A stretch of 16,498 nt of DNA from assembly GCF_004138495.1 (NCBI RefSeq), contig NZ_ML142851.1:339045-355542 (forward strand). The letters are read 5' to 3'. The notes below the pieces were generated by a model. That model did no database searches. It was not told the DNA's origin and worked only from the letters and a program-made list of their open reading frames with translations. Below, piece after piece: positions 1 to 6,275 of the stretch (its first letter is position 1; each line of letters opens with the position of its first letter). The stretch comes from Phytoactinopolyspora endophytica. GTDB lineage: Bacteria; Actinomycetota; Actinomycetes; Jiangellales; Jiangellaceae. A program made the translations under genes and the position numbers.

Positions 1-310
1 GCCAGCGAACGACGTCAGCGTGTGTACGTGTGGTCCCTTCCCACGCGTCGAGCATGGAGAACCACTCGTCCCAGCCCCGGCCGGTGCGCTCGCGGACGGA
101 CTCTTCCGACTGCTGCATCGACCGGACCGTGTTCCCTTGCTCGGTCGCCTCATGTGTGGCCGTGACGGCCGGGCTCGGTGCGGCAGCCGCGGACTCTTCG
201 GCTACGGTGTCGGTCCGGGTGAGAAGCTGACGGCGGGCGGCAGCGTAGCTCTCGCCCGTCTTGTCCATGCGGGCGCGGACGCGTGTCTTGAAGGACTTCT
301 GCTTGGTCAT
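1..310 (-). CDS. Hypothetical protein, N-terminal 103 residues (KTGESY...WDEWF family), partial
   Basis: The reading frame is open from ATG at 310-308 to the window edge, so only the N-terminus is seen. It begins MTKQKSFKTRVRARMDKTGE, a basic segment, followed by a Ser/Ala/Glu-rich linker at about residues 35-70, then GRGWDEWFSMLDAW at about residues 76-89. From memory, this combination of a KSFK..RVRARM.KTGESY opening and a later GR.WDEWF..LDAWG motif occurs in actinobacterial proteins annotated as hypothetical, some with a C-terminal SRPBCC (START-like) domain; that domain would lie outside the window. The start is supported by CAGGAG placed 6 nt upstream. GC-rich third positions fit a real gene. 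Function is unknown; binding of a small hydrophobic ligand would only be a guess from the SRPBCC association. Confidence 0.75.
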   Translation of the reverse strand, partial: MTKQKSFKTRVRARMDKTGESYAAARRQLLTRTDTVAEESAAAAPSPAVTATHEATEQGNTVRSMQQSEESVRERTGRGWDEWFSMLDAWEGTTRTHADVVRW

Positions 311-668
311 CACATGCTCCTGTTCACGGCGCAGCCACGAGACCCACGCTCTCGTCGGCCCACCGGATGGGGCATGTCACCGTGCGTCCCGAGAACTCGA
401 AGTCCCCTTTGCCTCCACGACGCCGGCGGCGTGAGCACCGGAACGGAGGTGAGGCGCGGAACGACGCCGTATTCAGGCTATACGGACCCGCCGACGCCTG
501 CAACGCGAATAGCCGCACCGTACCGCCGGTGATCATGAACACGTGCCGTGCCATATGCCCGGTCAGTGTTCGCGATCATGGAACAGGCAGAGACCGGGTG
601 GCGCTGCGACCCGAACAGCACAGGGGCCGCCTGGGGGAGATGCACCATAGGCTCCGTATTGTGCAGGC
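311..668. other. Intergenic region between divergent genes
   Basis: This 358-bp stretch separates the minus-strand gene at the left edge from the plus-strand lmeA-like gene and should hold both promoters. No convincing gene is seen. A 76-codon minus frame at 324-554 ends 13 nt before the start at 310 but has no recognisable family and a poor ribosome binding site. A near-direct repeat is present (GATCATGAAC at 531-540 and GATCATGGAAC at 574-584), and GAACAC at 537-542 pairs with GTGTTC at 566-571. These might be regulator sites but are too short to assign. Confidence 0.5.
657..662 (+). promoter_or_regulatory. Candidate -10 element for a leaderless lmeA-like transcript
   Basis: TATTGT at 657-662 ends 6 nt before the ATG at 669, which would put the transcription start on the start codon. 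No strong Shine-Dalgarno sequence precedes that ATG (only CAGG, close to it). Leaderless genes with TAnnnT about 7 nt upstream are common in actinobacteria. No clear -35 element is seen, so the call is tentative. Confidence 0.3.
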
Positions 669-1355
669 ATGGCACGACCCCGAAAGCGACGATCCCGCGC
701 GTGGGTGTGGATCATCCTCCTGTTCGTTCTCGCCGCGATGGCGGTCGGCGCGGAACTGCTCGCGCGTGCTTTGATCAAGGACCGCATAGAGGCGTTCGTG
801 TCGGCGGAGTGGGGAGGCACGGCCGACGCCTCCTTCGGGACGACGCCCATCCTGCCCGGCCTGTTCTCCAGGGAGCTCTCCGCCGTAGAGATCGACGCGC
901 AGGGTCTCTCCTACGGGTCGATGACAGGCGCTAGCGCCCACGCGGAGTTGACCGACGCTGAATGGCTTGGTGGCAACGAGATCTCGGCGTCGCGCGCTCA
1001 CATGGAGGTCGACGTTCCCGCTGAGGGTCTCGAGGGCGCCATCGTCGATGCGCTGCCGGGCGGGATCGTCGGCGTTGAGGTCATCCCGGTGCCCGATAGC
1101 GGCCAGCTGGAGTTGCGCGCCGAGCCGGAAGGCATGGCGACGCTCCTCGTCACGCCCGGCCTGGACGGCGACTCGGTCGTCGCCGAGGTGGACGACGTAG
1201 ACGTCGGCCAGGAGATTCCTGGGTTCGATGTGGAGCTCGCCGAACCCGGCACCTACGAGATCTCCGACCTGTCCGGCCTGCCACTGGGGCTGCGCGCCAC
1301 GGAGCTGTCGGTGACTGCCGATGGAGTGTCGCTCACCTTGGATTCGTCCTCGTAG
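669..1355 (+). CDS. LmeA-like (DUF2993) membrane-anchored phospholipid-binding protein
   Basis: A 228-residue protein with a basic N-terminus (RPRKRRSR) followed by a single hydrophobic segment at about residues 11-32, either an uncleaved anchor or a signal peptide, so the rest sits outside the membrane. The body fits the DUF2993/LmeA family: FVSAEWGGTADASFG and PILPGLFSRELSAVEID near residues 43-75, a beta-rich middle, and a C-terminal LPLGLRATELSVTADGVSLTL block. In mycobacteria LmeA binds phosphatidylinositides in the periplasm and supports lipomannan maturation; the exact role here is not known. The ATG at 669 is favoured because it starts just ahead of the basic, anchor-like N-terminus and has a -10-like box 6 nt upstream. 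The gene stands alone, 57 bp ahead of pucR on the same strand. Confidence 0.8.
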   Translation: MARPRKRRSRAWVWIILLFVLAAMAVGAELLARALIKDRIEAFVSAEWGGTADASFGTTPILPGLFSRELSAVEIDAQGLSYGSMTGASAHAELTDAEWLGGNEISASRAHMEVDVPAEGLEGAIVDALPGGIVGVEVIPVPDSGQLELRAEPEGMATLLVTPGLDGDSVVAEVDDVDVGQEIPGFDVELAEPGTYEISDLSGLPLGLRATELSVTADGVSLTLDSSS

Positions 1356-1412
1356 CGCTCCCGCTCATCCGACGGAACTGAATGGAGAAATATCTAAGGA
1401 GACGGCTGTTGG

Positions 1413-3023
1413 ATGGATAGAGTGACAGCCGTGCTCACCATGGCGTCGCTCGTGTCCGACCGGTCGCTGCGGCTGCGGGTCCTTGTTGAGGGTGCGCCCG
1501 GAGCCCTCGACAAGCCGCTGCGGTGGGTGCACAACACCGAGCTGCTGGACCCGTCTCCCTATCTGCGCGAGCGTGAGCTCGTGATGACCAACGGCCTCTG
1601 GTTCCAAGGCGAGGAATCGGCTGCGGAGTTCGTCGCACATGTCGAGGGAGCCGGCGGCTCTGGGATCGTCTTCGGCCTGACGGCGCAGAGTCCGCAGACA
1701 CCGGAGGAACTGGTCGAGGTATGCCGGGCGAAGTCCGTCCCGCTGCTCGAGCTCGCGGTGTCGGTGCCGTTCACCGACCTGTCCCGGGTCGCGGCGGCCA
1801 GCTACGCCGAGCAGCGTCAACGGGAGCTGACCCGGATGGTCCGGCGTAGCGACGCACTCGCCGAGTCGGTCACGAGGGGCGGCGGCATGGCTGGCGTTTT
1901 GGACGTGCTCGTCCGCGACCATCCCGAGCTGGAGGTCTCCGTCGTCGACCGGATGGCTCGGCGGCTGGCGGGTGCCAGGCTCGACGACGACGAGCGCCGC
2001 CGCGTCGCTGATGCCCTCACGAAGCATCCGCCGCCGCTCGACGTGGACCTCGACCGGCGTGGTGGTGCCGCCGTGTTTCTCTGCGGCGCGCTGGGCGGGG
2101 CGGATGCGGCGCTGATCTGCCTCACGTCGACGCGTGACCTCGACGAACGGCAGCGTGACGTACTCGAACAGACAGCCAGGTTCGTCAGCCTGGAACTCGC
2201 CCGCACGCACCTGGCCCAGGCGATCGAGATGAGGTTCTCCAGCGAGCTGCTCGACATGGTCTCATCGGCCTCGACTGAACCGAGGCTGGTGGCTGACCGG
2301 CTGGAAGGCTTCGGCCTCGATCCGGAGGGCTGGCTGACGGTGTGGGCGGTAGCCACCGTCGGTACGGCCGACCTGGCATCGATGGACCTGGTCGAGGCGG
2401 TGCGGGAGTTCTTCGTCGTGGAGGCGACTCCGGCCGTCGTCGCCGGTGGCCCGCAGGATGTCGCCGTCATCCTGCCGGTACGTGGTCCCGACGACGACCT
2501 GACGGCGATGGCCGAGCGGCTGGCGATGTCGGTCGGTGACGGATCGGACCCCGGACGTGTGGCGATCGGGCTGGGGACAGTCGGCTCCGGTACGCGCACG
2601 TTGCGCACGGCGCTGCTGCAGGCCCGCGAGACCTGCCGTGTCCTGCGGCGACGGACGGTGGGCTCACGAGTGGCGCGCTTCGACACGCTGGGGACGTATC
2701 ACATGTTGATGGGACTCCAGGACCCGGAGACGCTGCGGAGGTTCGGCTGGAACGTCGTCGGGCCGATCCGGCGGCACGACGCCGAGCGAGGTAGTGATGT
2801 CGAGGCCACGCTCCGCGCGTTCCTTGACCACGACTGCCACTGGTCGCGGACCGCTGATGTGCTGCATGTCCACGTGAACACGCTGCGCAACCGGCTGGCT
2901 CGGGTCGCAGAGCTCACCGGTCGAGATGTGATGCGCACCGAGGACCGGGTGGACATGTTCCTCGCCTTGCGCGCGGTGGAGACGGCCGACGCTCATGATC
3001 ATCAACCGTCAGACCGGTCATGA
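1413..3023 (+). CDS. PucR family transcriptional regulator
   Basis: A 536-residue protein with the PucR architecture: an N-terminal PucR/purine catabolism regulator domain at about residues 10-135 (RVLVEGAPGALDKPLRWVH, then ELVMTNGLW), a central GAF/GGDEF-like region at about 150-430, and a C-terminal PucR-type helix-turn-helix at about 465-500 (HCHWSRT-like, then HVHVNTLRNRLARVAELTG). PucR proteins usually activate purine, ureide, amino-acid or polyamine catabolism genes in response to a metabolite. AAGGAG at 1396-1401 lies 11 nt before the ATG; an in-frame GTG at 1422 is less well placed. The gene converges on the LacI-type gene with 19 bp between stops. It probably acts on the neighbouring nitrogen operon or on the upstream gene, but its binding site is not identifiable here. 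Confidence 0.9.
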   Translation: MDRVTAVLTMASLVSDRSLRLRVLVEGAPGALDKPLRWVHNTELLDPSPYLRERELVMTNGLWFQGEESAAEFVAHVEGAGGSGIVFGLTAQSPQTPEELVEVCRAKSVPLLELAVSVPFTDLSRVAAASYAEQRQRELTRMVRRSDALAESVTRGGGMAGVLDVLVRDHPELEVSVVDRMARRLAGARLDDDERRRVADALTKHPPPLDVDLDRRGGAAVFLCGALGGADAALICLTSTRDLDERQRDVLEQTARFVSLELARTHLAQAIEMRFSSELLDMVSSASTEPRLVADRLEGFGLDPEGWLTVWAVATVGTADLASMDLVEAVREFFVVEATPAVVAGGPQDVAVILPVRGPDDDLTAMAERLAMSVGDGSDPGRVAIGLGTVGSGTRTLRTALLQARETCRVLRRRTVGSRVARFDTLGTYHMLMGLQDPETLRRFGWNVVGPIRRHDAERGSDVEATLRAFLDHDCHWSRTADVLHVHVNTLRNRLARVAELTGRDVMRTEDRVDMFLALRAVETADAHDHQPSDRS

Positions 3024-3047
3024 CGCGCTCAACGGTTGATGATCATG
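2994..3047. terminator. Bidirectional hairpin at the pucR/lacI convergence
   Basis: CATGATCATCAACCGT at 2994-3009 is perfectly complementary in reverse to ACGGTTGATGATCATG at 3032-3047, giving a 16-bp stem with a 22-nt loop. The left arm lies in the last codons of pucR, the pucR stop (3021-3023) lies in the loop, and the stop of the LacI-type gene (3043-3045) lies in the right arm. No U-run follows in either direction, which is common for actinobacterial hairpins. Its position between converging genes makes a shared terminator or transcript-end stabiliser the simplest reading. Confidence 0.6.
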
Positions 3048-4119
3048 GGGACGGGGGTGGGCAGCTGGTGGCGCGCACGATCAGCTCGGGGGAGAGCCGC
3101 ATGCTTTGGACATGGCGGCCGTCGATGACGTCCATGAGCATCCGGGTCGCCGCCGACCCCATCGTCGCGTGTGGGCTGCGCACCGTGGTCAGCTGTGCCG
3201 CCTCAGCCACGGGAACGTCGTTGAAACCGACGACGGCGACGTCGGCGCCAGGCTCTCGCCCACCTTCCCGAAGAGCGATCACCGCACCGAGGGCGTCGAA
3301 GTCGTTGACGGCGAAGACAGCAGTGATGTCTGGCCTGCGGTCGAGGATGCGCCGCATCCCTTCCCGCCCCGTCGAGGCGTCCAGCCCGGTCGTCTCCACG
3401 GCGTCATCGTCCACCTCGATTCCGCGCTCGCGCAGCGCGTTCAGGCAGCCGGCCGCCCGCTCGGTCGAGGCGCTGGAGTGCGGCAGTCCGCCCAGCACCG
3501 CGATCCGGCTGTGGCCCAGGTCGGCCAGGTGCGAGCCGGCGAGCCGTCCACCGAGGTAGTCGTCCAGGGTCACCGACGGGTAGTCGCCCGCGTGGCGGTT
3601 GACCAGCACGAACGGGATCTCCAGGCTATCCACCCAGTCGACGTAGGTGAGGTCGGTGTGGGCGTCGGCCAGGATGAGGCCGTCCACCCGCCGGGCGAGC
3701 ATGAGCTCGACACGACGCTGTTGTTCGTCCGGGTCGTCGTAGGTGTTGGCGACGATGGCTTGGTATCCGAGCTCCAGCACGGTCTGCTCGATCGCCTCGA
3801 AGAGGATCGCCTGGACGACGTCGGTGAGCCGGTGGACGAGCACGCCGACAGCTCCGGACCGCCGGGTGCGGAGGCTGGCCGCGGCGGCGTCCGGTCGGTA
3901 ACCCAGCTCGGCGGCGATCTCGCGAATCCGGCGAGCCGTCTCGTCTCCGCCCGCTGACCTCTTGAGGGCCCGCGAGACGGTCGAAGGGTGAACGCCGGCC
4001 TGCTCGGCGATGGTGCGCAGGGTCACGGGCCCGGTCGTGCGGTAGCCGGCCCGCGGAGATCGCGCTGGGGGCTTGGCGCTGTCCGGGTTATCCGAAGCAT
4101 CCATGTCTGACCTGGTCAC
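3043..4119 (-). CDS. LacI family transcriptional repressor
   Basis: About 358 residues from the chosen start. The LacI helix-turn-helix is clear at residues 32-53 (VTLRTIAEQAGVHPSTVSRA), followed by the hinge (ELGYRPDAAAASLRTRRSG) and a periplasmic-binding-protein-like effector domain with typical motifs (VDGLILAD, IPFVLVNRH, VTLDDYLGG, HLADLGHSRIAVLGG, AVFAVNDFDALGA, VAVVGFNDVP). A GTG at 4119-4117 is preferred because GGAGGA lies 10 nt upstream; the ATG at 4104 (MDASDN) is the alternative and has a poor ribosome site. It diverges from the asparaginase operon across a promoter carrying two LacI-type boxes, so it most likely represses that operon and possibly itself. The effector may be a sugar or, given the context, a nitrogen compound; it cannot be read from the sequence. 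Confidence 0.92.
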   Translation of the reverse strand: MTRSDMDASDNPDSAKPPARSPRAGYRTTGPVTLRTIAEQAGVHPSTVSRALKRSAGGDETARRIREIAAELGYRPDAAAASLRTRRSGAVGVLVHRLTDVVQAILFEAIEQTVLELGYQAIVANTYDDPDEQQRRVELMLARRVDGLILADAHTDLTYVDWVDSLEIPFVLVNRHAGDYPSVTLDDYLGGRLAGSHLADLGHSRIAVLGGLPHSSASTERAAGCLNALRERGIEVDDDAVETTGLDASTGREGMRRILDRRPDITAVFAVNDFDALGAVIALREGGREPGADVAVVGFNDVPVAEAAQLTTVRSPHATMGSAATRMLMDVIDGRHVQSMRLSPELIVRATSCPPPSP

Positions 4120-4143
4120 TTGCGAAAGGTCCTCCGCGAGCTC

Positions 4144-4172
4144 TTGACGGCGGGTCGAGCGCTCCCTATTGT
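4144..4172 (+). promoter_or_regulatory. Sigma-70-like promoter of the asparaginase operon
   Basis: TTGACG at 4144-4149 and TATTGT at 4167-4172 are separated by exactly 17 bp. Transcription would begin near 4179-4181, about 58 nt before the GTG start at 4238 and directly upstream of the operator boxes. The layout is that of a repressible promoter with downstream operators. Confidence 0.6.
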
Positions 4173-4184
4173 TCCATGAACGGT

Positions 4185-4213
4185 TGCACAATCGATTGCG
4201 CCATCGCTTGCAA
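4185..4213. promoter_or_regulatory. Two overlapping LacI-type operator boxes
   Basis: GCACAATCGATTGCGC at 4186-4201 is an imperfect palindrome around the central CG of ATCGAT, the form typical of LacI-family operators. A related box, GCGCCATCGCTTGCAA at 4198-4213, is offset by 12 bp and matches the first at most positions (GC.C.ATCG.TTGC). The stretch can equally be read as three 12-bp direct repeats beginning TTGC at 4184, 4196 and 4208. The boxes sit just downstream of the predicted transcription start, where a bound repressor would block initiation or elongation. Confidence 0.6.
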
Positions 4214-4237
4214 CAGATCGGAAACAAGGAGCTGGTC

Positions 4238-5227
4238 GTGAACCATGCGGAAAGGCCGCCCCGCATCCGCATCCTGACGACGGGCGGGACGATCGCCTCT
4301 CGGCCACGCGGTGCGGACGTCGTGGCCAGCGACGGCCCGGACGAGTTACTCGCCGCGGTCGATGTTCCAGGCGTGGAGCCTGAGGCGGACGAGGTGCTGC
4401 GGGTGGGCAGCTACCGTATCGGCGACGCCGAGCTCCGGCAGATCGCACGAGCCGCGGTCACGGCCGCGGACACCAGCGACGGCGTCGTGATCACGCATGG
4501 CACCGACACGATGGAGGAGACCGCCTTCCTCACCGACCTGGTGCATTCCTCAGGCGTGCCGATCGTGTTCACCGGCGCCCAGCGGCACGCCAGCGAGCCC
4601 GACCGCGACGGGCCGCGCAACCTCAACGACGCCGTGCGGCTGGCGGCCCACCCGCAGATGCGAGACACCGGCACGGTGGTCTATATGGCCGGAAACGCCT
4701 GGCCGGCTCGGTTCGCGACCAAGGTTCACACGCTCGCGATGGATGCGTTCGATGCGCCGTCCAGCGGCCGGGTGGCGACCTGCCACGACACCGCAGTCCG
4801 GGTTCTCGCCCACCCCATCCGGCCGGCTGGGTTCCCGCTGGACACGCTCGACGCTCCGCTGCCACGAGTCGACATCGTGGCCTCGTACGCCGGTGCGGAC
4901 GGTGCGCTGGTCCGCGCCGCCGTCGACGCCGGCGCGCGCGGCGTCGTCGTGGCAGCGCTCGGGGCCGGGAACGTCACGCCGGCTATGGCGGAAGCGGTCC
5001 AGTCCGTGATCGCCGGCGGTGTCCCGGTTGTGGTGGCATCCCGGACCGGTGCGGGGGCCGTCGTCCCACGCTATGGCGGGCCCGGCGGCGGGGCGGAACT
5101 GGCCCGGTCAGGAGCGATCCTCGCAGGCACTTTGCGTCCCGCGCACGCCCGGCTGGTGCTCGCGCTGGCGCTCGCCACCTCTGAGTCCACGGCGAGTGTC
5201 GCGGACGCCATCGACCGGTTCAGCTAG
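4238..5227 (+). CDS. Asparaginase/glutaminase family amidohydrolase
   Basis: A 329-residue protein from the GTG at 4238, chosen because AAGGAG lies 6 nt upstream. The first signature, LTTGGTIAS, is at residues 13-21 with nucleophile candidate Thr18; the second, HGTDTMEET, at 87-95 supplies Thr89 and Asp90; Ser58 lies in VGSYRIGD, and FTGAQR with DGPRNLNDAV follows. No signal peptide is seen, so it is probably cytoplasmic. The family hydrolyses side-chain amides, classically asparagine to aspartate and ammonia. Two oddities: Tyr replaces the Gln usual after the substrate-binding Ser, and the position corresponding to the catalytic Lys162 of E. coli AnsB appears to be occupied by His-Pro (LAAHPQ). 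With an imidase-like hydrolase and an NCS1 permease downstream, a half-amide or other non-asparagine substrate is plausible. First gene of the LacI-controlled operon. Confidence 0.88.
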   Translation: MNHAERPPRIRILTTGGTIASRPRGADVVASDGPDELLAAVDVPGVEPEADEVLRVGSYRIGDAELRQIARAAVTAADTSDGVVITHGTDTMEETAFLTDLVHSSGVPIVFTGAQRHASEPDRDGPRNLNDAVRLAAHPQMRDTGTVVYMAGNAWPARFATKVHTLAMDAFDAPSSGRVATCHDTAVRVLAHPIRPAGFPLDTLDAPLPRVDIVASYAGADGALVRAAVDAGARGVVVAALGAGNVTPAMAEAVQSVIAGGVPVVVASRTGAGAVVPRYGGPGGGAELARSGAILAGTLRPAHARLVLALALATSESTASVADAIDRFS

Positions 5228-5235
5228 GAGATCAC

Positions 5236-5352
5236 GTGCCAGAACGACGTCACGCGGCGAGCGCGTCCGCGCGTCGACGGCACGGCGAGAAGAACACGGA
5301 ACAGCGCCGAGGCCCGCTCCGAACATCTCGCGGGCCAGGCCAGACACAGTGA
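5236..5352 (+). CDS. Possible 38-residue Arg-rich small ORF between operon genes
   Basis: A GTG at 5236, 8 bp after the asparaginase stop and preceded by TAGGAG at 5 nt spacing, opens a frame that ends in TGA at 5350-5352, inside the ribosome binding site of the next gene. The product would begin VPERRHAASASARRHGEK and is rich in Arg, Ser and Gln. It fills an otherwise unexplained 134-bp gap in a tight operon, and its stop position would allow translational coupling. The codon third-position bias is weak and no homology is recognised, so it may be chance. Confidence 0.15.
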   Translation: MPERRHAASASARRRHGEKNTEQRRGPLRTSRGPGQTQ

Positions 5353-5361
5353 GGAGGAAGC

Positions 5362-6246
5362 ATGGCAAAAGAGATCATGTGTGCGTTCGGGGTCGACGTC
5401 GACGCGGTGGCGGGCTGGCTCGGCTCGTACGGCGGGGAGGACTCGCCCGATGACATCTCGCGCGGCGTGTTCGCCGGAGAAGTCGGCGCGCCGCGCCTGT
5501 TGAAGCTGTTCAACCGGTATGACATGAAGACCACCTGGTTCATCCCGGGGCACTCGATCGAGACGTTCCCCGAGCAGATGAAGGCGGTGGCCGCCGCCGG
5601 ACACGAGATCGGCGTGCACGGCTACTCCCACGAGAACCCGATCGCGATGAGCCTCGAGCAGGAGACGGCAGTCCTGCAGCGTTCGATCGACCTGGTCGAG
5701 AACCTGTCGGGCAAGCGTCCCACCGGCTACGTCGCGCCGTGGTGGGAGTTCTCGCCGGCCACCGCCCAGCTGCTGTTGGACCACGGCATCACCTACGACC
5801 ACTCCCTCATGCACAACGACTTCTCCCCCTATTACGTGCGGGTCGGCGACCGGTGGGAGAAGATCGACTACTCTCGCCCGGCCGAGGAGTGGATGAGTCC
5901 GCTCGTCAGGGGCGAGGAGACCGACTTGGTCGAGATACCGGCCAACTGGTACCTGGACGACCTGCCGCCCATGATGTTCATCAAGGCTTCCCCCAACAGC
6001 CACGGCTTCGTCAGCCCTCGCCACCTTGGAGAGATGTGGCGCGACCAGTTCGACTGGGTCTACCGCGAGATGGACTACGGCGTCGTCACCTTCACCATCC
6101 ACCCGGACGTCTCCGGACGGCCGCAGGTCCTGCTCATGCTTGAGCGGCTCATCGAGCACATCAACACTCACGTCGGCGTCCGCTGGACCACGTTCGACGA
6201 GATCGCCTCCGACTTCATCACCCGTAGCCCTCGTTCCCGCGGCTGA
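5362..6246 (+). CDS. CE4-fold (polysaccharide deacetylase-like) hydrolase, HP0310/cyclic imidase type
   Basis: A 294-residue protein of the NodB/polysaccharide deacetylase fold. From memory it is strikingly close along its whole length to Helicobacter pylori HP0310 (PgdA): shared blocks include [76 protein letters not shown] and TIHPDV. Predicted metal ligands are Asp14, His86 and His90. HP0310 is reported as an atypical peptidoglycan deacetylase, but this subfamily also includes PuuE-type allantoinases and the 293-residue cyclic imide hydrolase of Pseudomonas putida. There is no signal peptide here, and neighbours are an amidohydrolase and an NCS1 permease, so a cytosolic imidase or ureide hydrolase is more likely than cell-wall deacetylation. 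AGGAGG lies 4 nt before the ATG. A generic product name of peptidoglycan deacetylase would probably be misleading. Confidence 0.85.
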   Translation: MAKEIMCAFGVDVDAVAGWLGSYGGEDSPDDISRGVFAGEVGAPRLLKLFNRYDMKTTWFIPGHSIETFPEQMKAVAAAGHEIGVHGYSHENPIAMSLEQETAVLQRSIDLVENLSGKRPTGYVAPWWEFSPATAQLLLDHGITYDHSLMHNDFSPYYVRVGDRWEKIDYSRPAEEWMSPLVRGEETDLVEIPANWYLDDLPPMMFIKASPNSHGFVSPRHLGEMWRDQFDWVYREMDYGVVTFTIHPDVSGRPQVLLMLERLIEHINTHVGVRWTTFDEIASDFITRSPRSRG

Positions 6247-6275
6247 GCCGCCCCGAAACCAGCGAGGTGAGTTCC

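Noticed and set aside
324..554. 76-codon minus-strand frame ahead of the left-edge gene
   Set aside because: Poor ribosome site and no recognisable family; only its closeness to the next start argues for it.
531..584. Near-direct repeat of GATCATG(G)AAC and GAACAC/GTGTTC pair
   Set aside because: Short and imperfect; could be operator sites but not above chance without comparison.
3020..3957. Long plus-strand frames opposite the LacI-type gene
   Set aside because: They are antisense shadows of a gene with clear LacI motifs and arise from high-GC codon bias.
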